A stretch of DNA of 64,000 bases. Origin: UBA6623 sp965248235 (lineage in GTDB: Bacteria > Acidobacteriota > Terriglobia > Bryobacterales > UBA6623). The stretch spans positions 1,178,001 to 1,242,000 of the forward strand of contig CBDFIU010000003.1 of assembly GCA_965248235.1 (NCBI GenBank), read 5' to 3'. This document shows positions 59,902 through 64,000 of this stretch, piece by piece. A program made the translations under genes and the position numbers. Positions within the stretch are counted from its first letter, which is position 1, and each line of letters opens with the position of its first letter. The notes under the pieces were generated by a model. The model was not told where the DNA came from. It did not search any database and saw only the letters and a list, made by a program, of their open reading frames with translations.

Positions 59902-61866
59902 ATGCCGGACCATCCTCCGGCGCGCCTCATGAATGTCGTCTTTATTCTGCTTCGAGTCACCACGTTCTTGTGGGCCTTGGTTCTCCTTTGGCGCCTTCGC
60001 GCATGGCGAGGTTGGTTTTATACCGTCTTGGCGTTGTTCGTGGCCCTCGCCGTGACGATTTCGCTGCAGGCGCCCGCTGCCATCGAATGGCTTATTTCTC
60101 CGCCGCCCGAGTTGACGCCCACGGTATTCTTGATCTCGATCACCAGACTGATATTCGTCATCCTGGCGGAGCGCTCGGTGGCGGCGCGCACCCAAACGCA
60201 ACAAGAATTGCGGCGGACCAACGAAGGGTTGGAAGAGCGAGTCGAGGAGCGCACCAAGGAGTTACGGCGGACCACCGAGGCCCTCGAAAAAGAGTCGAGT
60301 GTCGTGAGGCAAAGCGAAGAGCAGCTTCGTCTCATCACCGATGCCCTGCCGGTCTGCATCGCCCTACGCCGACTCCCAACAGCGCTATCGCTTCAACAAC
60401 AAGACCTACGAAAAATGGTTCGGCCGCAAGAGCGACGACATCAAGGGTCTCACCATCGAAGAGGTCTTAGGAGAGCCGGCTTACGAAGCTGTCCGCGCAA
60501 ACATTGAGGCGGCTCTATCCGGCCGCCGGATCACCTACGAGGCGTCCATTCCTCTCGGCGGCAAACAGCGCGACATTTTGGCCGAATATATCCCTCACGT
60601 CAGTCCGCAAGGCGAGGTGCGGGGCTACGTCGCGCTCATCACCGACATCAGCGAGCTTAAGCAAGGCGAAGAACAACGCCGAGCCCTCGAAGCCAGGATC
60701 CAACACAGCCAAAAGCTGGAAAGCTTGGGAGTATTGGCCGGCGGCATCGCTCACGACTTCAACAATCTGCTGGTCGGCATCCTCGGCAACGCCGATCTCG
60801 CCCTGATGGAGATGCCCCCGAATCGCCCGGCCGCGACCAAATCGAGGACGTCTCCCGTTCCGCGCAGCGGGCCGCCGAGTTGACACGCCAAATGCTGGCC
60901 TACTCGGGAAAAGGCAAGTTCATCGTCAAGCCGCTGAACCTCTCCAAAGTCGTCGAGGAGATGGCGCACCTACTCGATGTTTCCATTGCAAAGAACGTCA
61001 TTCTCAAGTACGATTTCGCTCCCGATCTGCCCAGCGTCGAGGCCGACGCGACGCAACTCCGCCAAATCATCATGAACCTGATCATGAATGCCTCGGAAGC
61101 GATCGGCGAACAGAGCGGCATCGTGAGCATCCGAACCGGCGTTACCGAAGCCGACAAAGCTTATCTTTCCGAAACCTACCTCGACGACGATTTACCCGAG
61201 GGCTATTACGTCTACCTGGAAGTCGCCGACACCGGCCGCGGCATGGACGAGGAGACCAAGAACAAGATCTTCGATCCCTTCTTCACCACGAAATTCACCG
61301 GACGCGGCCTCGGCCTCGCCGCCACGTTAGGCATCGTGCGCGGCCACCGCGGAGCGCTCAAGGTCTACACCCATCTCAACCGCGGCACCAATTTCAAGGT
61401 ACTCTTTCCCTGCTCAGAGCAACCGGCCGAAGCGTCGACGGCGGCCGCCCCTCCCGAACGCGAGTGGCGGGGACAAGGGATCGTGCTGGTTATCGACGAC
61501 GAGGAAAGCGTGCGCGTCGTCGCCAAGCAGATTCTCGAAAGGCGGGGGTTCGAAGTGTTGACGGCCGAAGACGGGAGCGAAGGCGTCGAGATTTTCTCCA
61601 CCCGCTCGAAAGATATCGTTCTCGTCCTGCTCGATCTAACGATGCCTCACATGGATGGGAAAGAAACGTTTCGGCAATTGCGCCGCATTCGCCCCGACGT
61701 CAAGACGATTCTATCGAGCGGCTACAACGCGCAAGACGTCACGAATCGCTTTGCCGGCAAGGGCCTGGCGGGCTTCATCCAAAAGCCCTATCGCGTGCGG
61801 GCGCTGCTGGAAACCGTCCGCGAAGTCCTCGAGCGAACGGAAGCAGCGAAGGCAGAGGGCACATAA
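59902..61866 (+). pseudogene. Hybrid PAS histidine kinase broken by two frameshifts
   Basis: Three overlapping frames encode one sensor of about 654 aa. Part 1 (ATG 59902 or 59929) has three hydrophobic segments and a coiled coil (LEERVEERTKELRRTTEAL), then loses frame after LITDALPVCIA at the CCC of 60362-60364 (one C too many). Part 2 continues YADSQQRYRFNNKTYEKWF through a PAS domain and the H-box AGGIAHDFNNLLVGILGNAD, then loses frame after LMEMPP at the C5 tract 60815-60819 (one C too few for ESPGRDQIEDV). Part 3 carries LTRQMLAYSGKGKF, the HATPase (LIMNASEAIG, DTGRGMDEETK, RGLGLAATLG) and a receiver with phospho-acceptor DLTMPHMDG and lysine QKPYR. It follows dnaE2 by 97 bp on the same strand. 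Confidence 0.82.
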
Positions 61867-61927
61867 GCGAAAAGACTCCCGGAGCCGCCTCGAACCAGTC
61901 GCTGGTTAAGGGGATATCAAGCGGATC

Positions 61928-62752
61928 TCAAGCGGACGCTCGAAGATCCTCGAGCAACGATAAGGGCAGGTTCAGCGCTCCCAGCGGCGTCTTCGACTTT
62001 TCCCCGCCGTGAAAGTCACTCCCGCCCGTCACTTTCAAGCCGACCGAAAGCGCCGCGCGGTTCAGAAGTTCGCGTTGTTCCGGCGTATGGTCCCCGTGAA
62101 AAGCCTCCACCGCGTCCAACCCTTTCTCAGCCAATTCCGAGAAAAGCTCTTCGGCGGGACACCCTTCCTGCTCCACGAAACGCATCGGGTGCGCCCAGGA
62201 GGATAGGCCGCCGGCCTCGCGAATCCAGTGCAACACGTTTTCCACCGAAGGATCGCGGCGCTCGACGTACCCCGGTTGGCTTTCGTCCAAATAGCGGTCG
62301 AAGGCCTCGCGGTAATTCGGCACGTAGCCTTTGTTGACAAGAACCTGCGCGAAATGCGGACGCCCGGTTTGCGCGCGGCCCAACGCCTCGGCGTCTTCCA
62401 GCCGGATGCTCAGGCCTAATTCGCGCAATCGTGCGGTGAGTCGCTGGTTGCGTTCGCGGCGCCCCTTTTGTACGCAATCGATGTGCTCGCGAAACGCTTT
62501 GCCGGGCGGTTGATCCAAGAAATAGCCCAGAACGTGAATCGCCCGCCCATGCAGGCTGGTGCTCAATTCCACACCGCAGACCAAATCAAGGCCGCGGCCG
62601 GCGGCGTACTCCACCGCCGCGTCGTAGCCTTCCAGACTGTCGTGGTCGGTGATCGAAAGGGCTTTGAGGCCCTTTTCGCAAGCCAAATCGACGAGTTGCT
62701 CGGGCGTCAGAGAGCCGTCGGAGCGGTCGGTGTGAGCATGCAGATCAACCAT
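61928..62752 (-). CDS. PHP-domain phosphoesterase
   Basis: A 274-residue metal-dependent phosphoesterase of the PHP superfamily, resembling bacterial YciV/RNase AM and 3',5'-nucleoside-bisphosphate phosphatases. The metal-binding residues are well kept: MVDLHAHTDRSDGSL (HxH), SITDHDSLEG (DHD), the Glu of GVELSTS, LSSWAHPMRF and the terminal GGSDFHGG. Processing of 5'-RNA ends or dephosphorylation of pAp is plausible; pAp is a by-product of sulfate assimilation, which fits its position. Its start overlaps the cysC stop by 8 bp, so the two are translationally coupled. Confidence 0.87.
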   Translation of the reverse strand: MVDLHAHTDRSDGSLTPEQLVDLACEKGLKALSITDHDSLEGYDAAVEYAAGRGLDLVCGVELSTSLHGRAIHVLGYFLDQPPGKAFREHIDCVQKGRRERNQRLTARLRELGLSIRLEDAEALGRAQTGRPHFAQVLVNKGYVPNYREAFDRYLDESQPGYVERRDPSVENVLHWIREAGGLSSWAHPMRFVEQEGCPAEELFSELAEKGLDAVEAFHGDHTPEQRELLNRAALSVGLKVTGGSDFHGGEKSKTPLGALNLPLSLLEDLRASA

Positions 62753-63284
62753 TAGGCGATAAAAGACCGAAGTCTACCAGTTTAGCCCAAATTTTCTCGG
62801 CGCTTTCGTCAGGAGTTTCCGTGCTGGAATCAAAAACGATTTCGGCGTTTTCCGGCGGTTCGTAGGGGTCCGAAACACCCGTGAAGTTCTTGATCTCCCC
62901 GGCCAGGGCTTTCTTGTAAAGGCCCTTGACGTCGCGTTCCACCAAGGTCTCCAAAGGGCAATAAGCGTACACTTCGACGAAATTGTCAATCCGCTCGCGT
63001 ACGAAGTCACGTACACCGCGATAGGGAGAAATGGCCGCCGTGACGGCGATCACGCCGTTGCGCGAAAGCAACTCGGCGACGAACCCGATACGTTTGATGT
63101 TCGTGTCACGGTCTTCCTTGCTGAAACCGAGCCCCTTCGAAAGATTCGTGCGAACGATGTCGCCGTCGAGAACCTCTACTTTGGCGTTGCCCTCGCGCAG
63201 ACGCTTTTCCAAGATCTCGGAAACCGTCGTCTTCCCGGAGCCGGAAAGACCCGTGAACCAGAGTGTGAAACCTTTATGAGTCAT
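62745..63284 (-). CDS. cysC: Adenylylsulfate kinase
   Basis: CysC phosphorylates adenylylsulfate (APS) to PAPS. The 179-residue protein has the P-loop WFTGLSGSGKTT, DGDIVRTNLSKGLGFSKEDR, the VTAAISPYRGVRD segment with the conserved serine, and ALAGEIKNFTGVSDPYEPP, all typical of APS kinase. ATG 63284 follows AGGAAG; the frame continues upstream, but without family similarity. It lies between the APS reductase-like gene (104 bp upstream) and the PHP phosphoesterase (overlapping), all on the minus strand, forming a sulfate-activation cluster. Confidence 0.94.
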   Translation of the reverse strand: MTHKGFTLWFTGLSGSGKTTVSEILEKRLREGNAKVEVLDGDIVRTNLSKGLGFSKEDRDTNIKRIGFVAELLSRNGVIAVTAAISPYRGVRDFVRERIDNFVEVYAYCPLETLVERDVKGLYKKALAGEIKNFTGVSDPYEPPENAEIVFDSSTETPDESAEKIWAKLVDFGLLSPNG

Positions 63285-63388
63285 GTTCAATTCTTCCTTT
63301 TTCAAGAATGCCGGTGCCGCAACCGAGCGTTGTCGGGAAACCGCCGGACCTCGCCGGCCCAACCTTCAGATTAAGTCGAGAGGACGCC

Positions 63389-64000
63389 CTACTCCCCGGC
63401 TTTGCGGAGCAACTCCCGTAGATTCGCGTCGAGTTTGCGGGCCACCGTTCCGTCGGCGTTGAAGTGGATGCCGCACTCCTTGTCGCCTTCTTCTTCCCAC
63501 CACCAACGCCCGGCCCGGATGTTCTCTCCGTCAAAGTTCGCCCGTGTGCACGGAGCGCAACCAATGCTCGTATACCCCTCGGCGAAAAGCCGGTGTTTGG
63601 GGACATTGTTTCGCCGCACGTATTCTTCAATCCGCTGTTCGGACCAATCCGCGAGTGGCGACAACTTGTAGATGCCGCCGTTTTTCTCGTCGATTTTGAT
63701 TTTCTTGACGTCCTCGCGGCTCTCGGCCTGTCCGCGGCGTAGACCCACCGCCCAGCAGTCCAGCTGCTTCAGCTTCTTCTGTAGCGGCCGCACCTTACGA
63801 ACTTCGCAGCAAAGTTTCCGCTTCTCGACCGACTCGTAAAACAAGTTCGGCCCATGGCCGCTGACCATCGTGGCTGTTTCGAGCGTGTCTGGATAGAGCA
63901 CCTCGATCGGAACCCCGAAATGGTGCCTCGTCTGCTCGATGATCTCGTATGTCGCCTCGGGGAGCCTTCCCGTGTCGATCGTGAACAGTTGGAACTTGCC
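63389..64000 (-). CDS. cysH: Adenylylsulfate/phosphoadenylylsulfate reductase, 5' end outside the window
   Basis: CysH reduces activated sulfate to sulfite in assimilation. The visible part (about 203 residues) runs from QLFTIDTGRLPEATYEII, through EVLYPDTLETATMVSGHG, LAD-WSEQRIEEYVRRNNVP, to the stop at 63389. The cysteine pair in KLCCEVRKV and the CAPC in SIGCAPCTRAN form the CC...CxxC signature of [4Fe-4S] enzymes that use APS rather than PAPS. The catalytic C-terminal cysteine region reads GDKECGIHFNADG, as expected. The 5' end lies beyond position 64000. It is part of the cysH-cysC-PHP unit. Confidence 0.92.
   Translation of the reverse strand, partial: GKFQLFTIDTGRLPEATYEIIEQTRHHFGVPIEVLYPDTLETATMVSGHGPNLFYESVEKRKLCCEVRKVRPLQKKLKQLDCWAVGLRRGQAESREDVKKIKIDEKNGGIYKLSPLADWSEQRIEEYVRRNNVPKHRLFAEGYTSIGCAPCTRANFDGENIRAGRWWWEEEGDKECGIHFNADGTVARKLDANLRELLRKAGE

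Noticed and set aside
1..64000. tRNA, rRNA genes or CRISPR arrays
   Set aside because: No cloverleaf with a T-loop (GTTCRANNC) and CCA-side stem was seen, no rRNA sequence, and the repeats present are tandem or palindromic, not regularly spaced direct repeats.

Overview
Organism and general character. This is a GC-rich, gene-dense bacterial chromosome segment, most likely from an Acidobacteriota lineage, probably known only from draft or metagenome assemblies. The clues are a secreted propeller protein ending in a Solibacter-type C-terminal domain (TIGR03437-like), a PknB-type kinase fused to TolB/WD40 repeats, an acidobacterial-looking DnaE2 N-terminus, and many secreted FG-GAP, sulfatase, PQQ-propeller and TIM-barrel proteins. 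This is inference from family composition; no rRNA or tRNA gene is visible to confirm it. Layout, 0-20 kb: the housekeeping unit dnaX-ybaB-recR (minus strand) is followed by a methyltransferase with two large GT-C-like membrane proteins, a lipoprotein sulfatase, a large secreted CxxCH protein, a LolA-like protein, a decayed antitoxin/PIN-toxin pair, an XdhC/molybdenum-cofactor nucleotidyltransferase pair, an MDR dehydrogenase, a FecR-domain protein and the TIGR03437 protein. 20-36 kb: a D-aminoacylase-type amidohydrolase, an AGCS symporter, a frameshifted Ser/Thr kinase, an aldo/keto reductase split by an IS1595-type element, a prepilin, an MBL-fold lipoprotein, an FG-GAP lipoprotein, and an NtrC-type regulator beheaded by a second IS copy. 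35-51 kb: bifunctional nuclease and miaB, a TIM-barrel isomerase-like protein, a large alpha/beta hydrolase, an outer-membrane protein coupled to a frameshifted CHASE histidine kinase, a PQQ propeller, a MetX-like hydrolase, two unrecognised genes, a third IS copy inserted at the very edge of a fourth (remnant) copy, and a YihY gene truncated by that remnant. 51-64 kb: a second FG-GAP lipoprotein, a translesion mutasome cassette imuA-imuB-dnaE2 carrying several kinds of in-frame repeat insertion, an orphan VapB-like antitoxin, a hybrid histidine kinase broken by two frameshifts, a PHP phosphoesterase, cysC and the 3' part of cysH (running off the window). How the parts fit together. Two themes stand out. 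First, all four multi-domain signal-transduction genes (PknB-WD40 kinase, CHASE kinase, NtrC regulator, hybrid kinase) are broken, while replication, repair, tRNA-modification and metabolic genes read through cleanly. Second, a 1036-bp IS1595-family element is or was recently active (three near-identical full copies, two with perfect 8-bp target duplications). The mutasome genes are intact in frame, yet carry a REP-like inverted repeat (imuA), two CGAG-loop hairpins (imuB), and 7-bp and 8-bp tandem repeats (dnaE2); the dnaE2 units are not multiples of three and could act as on/off switches. That cassette is the best candidate here for something undescribed.
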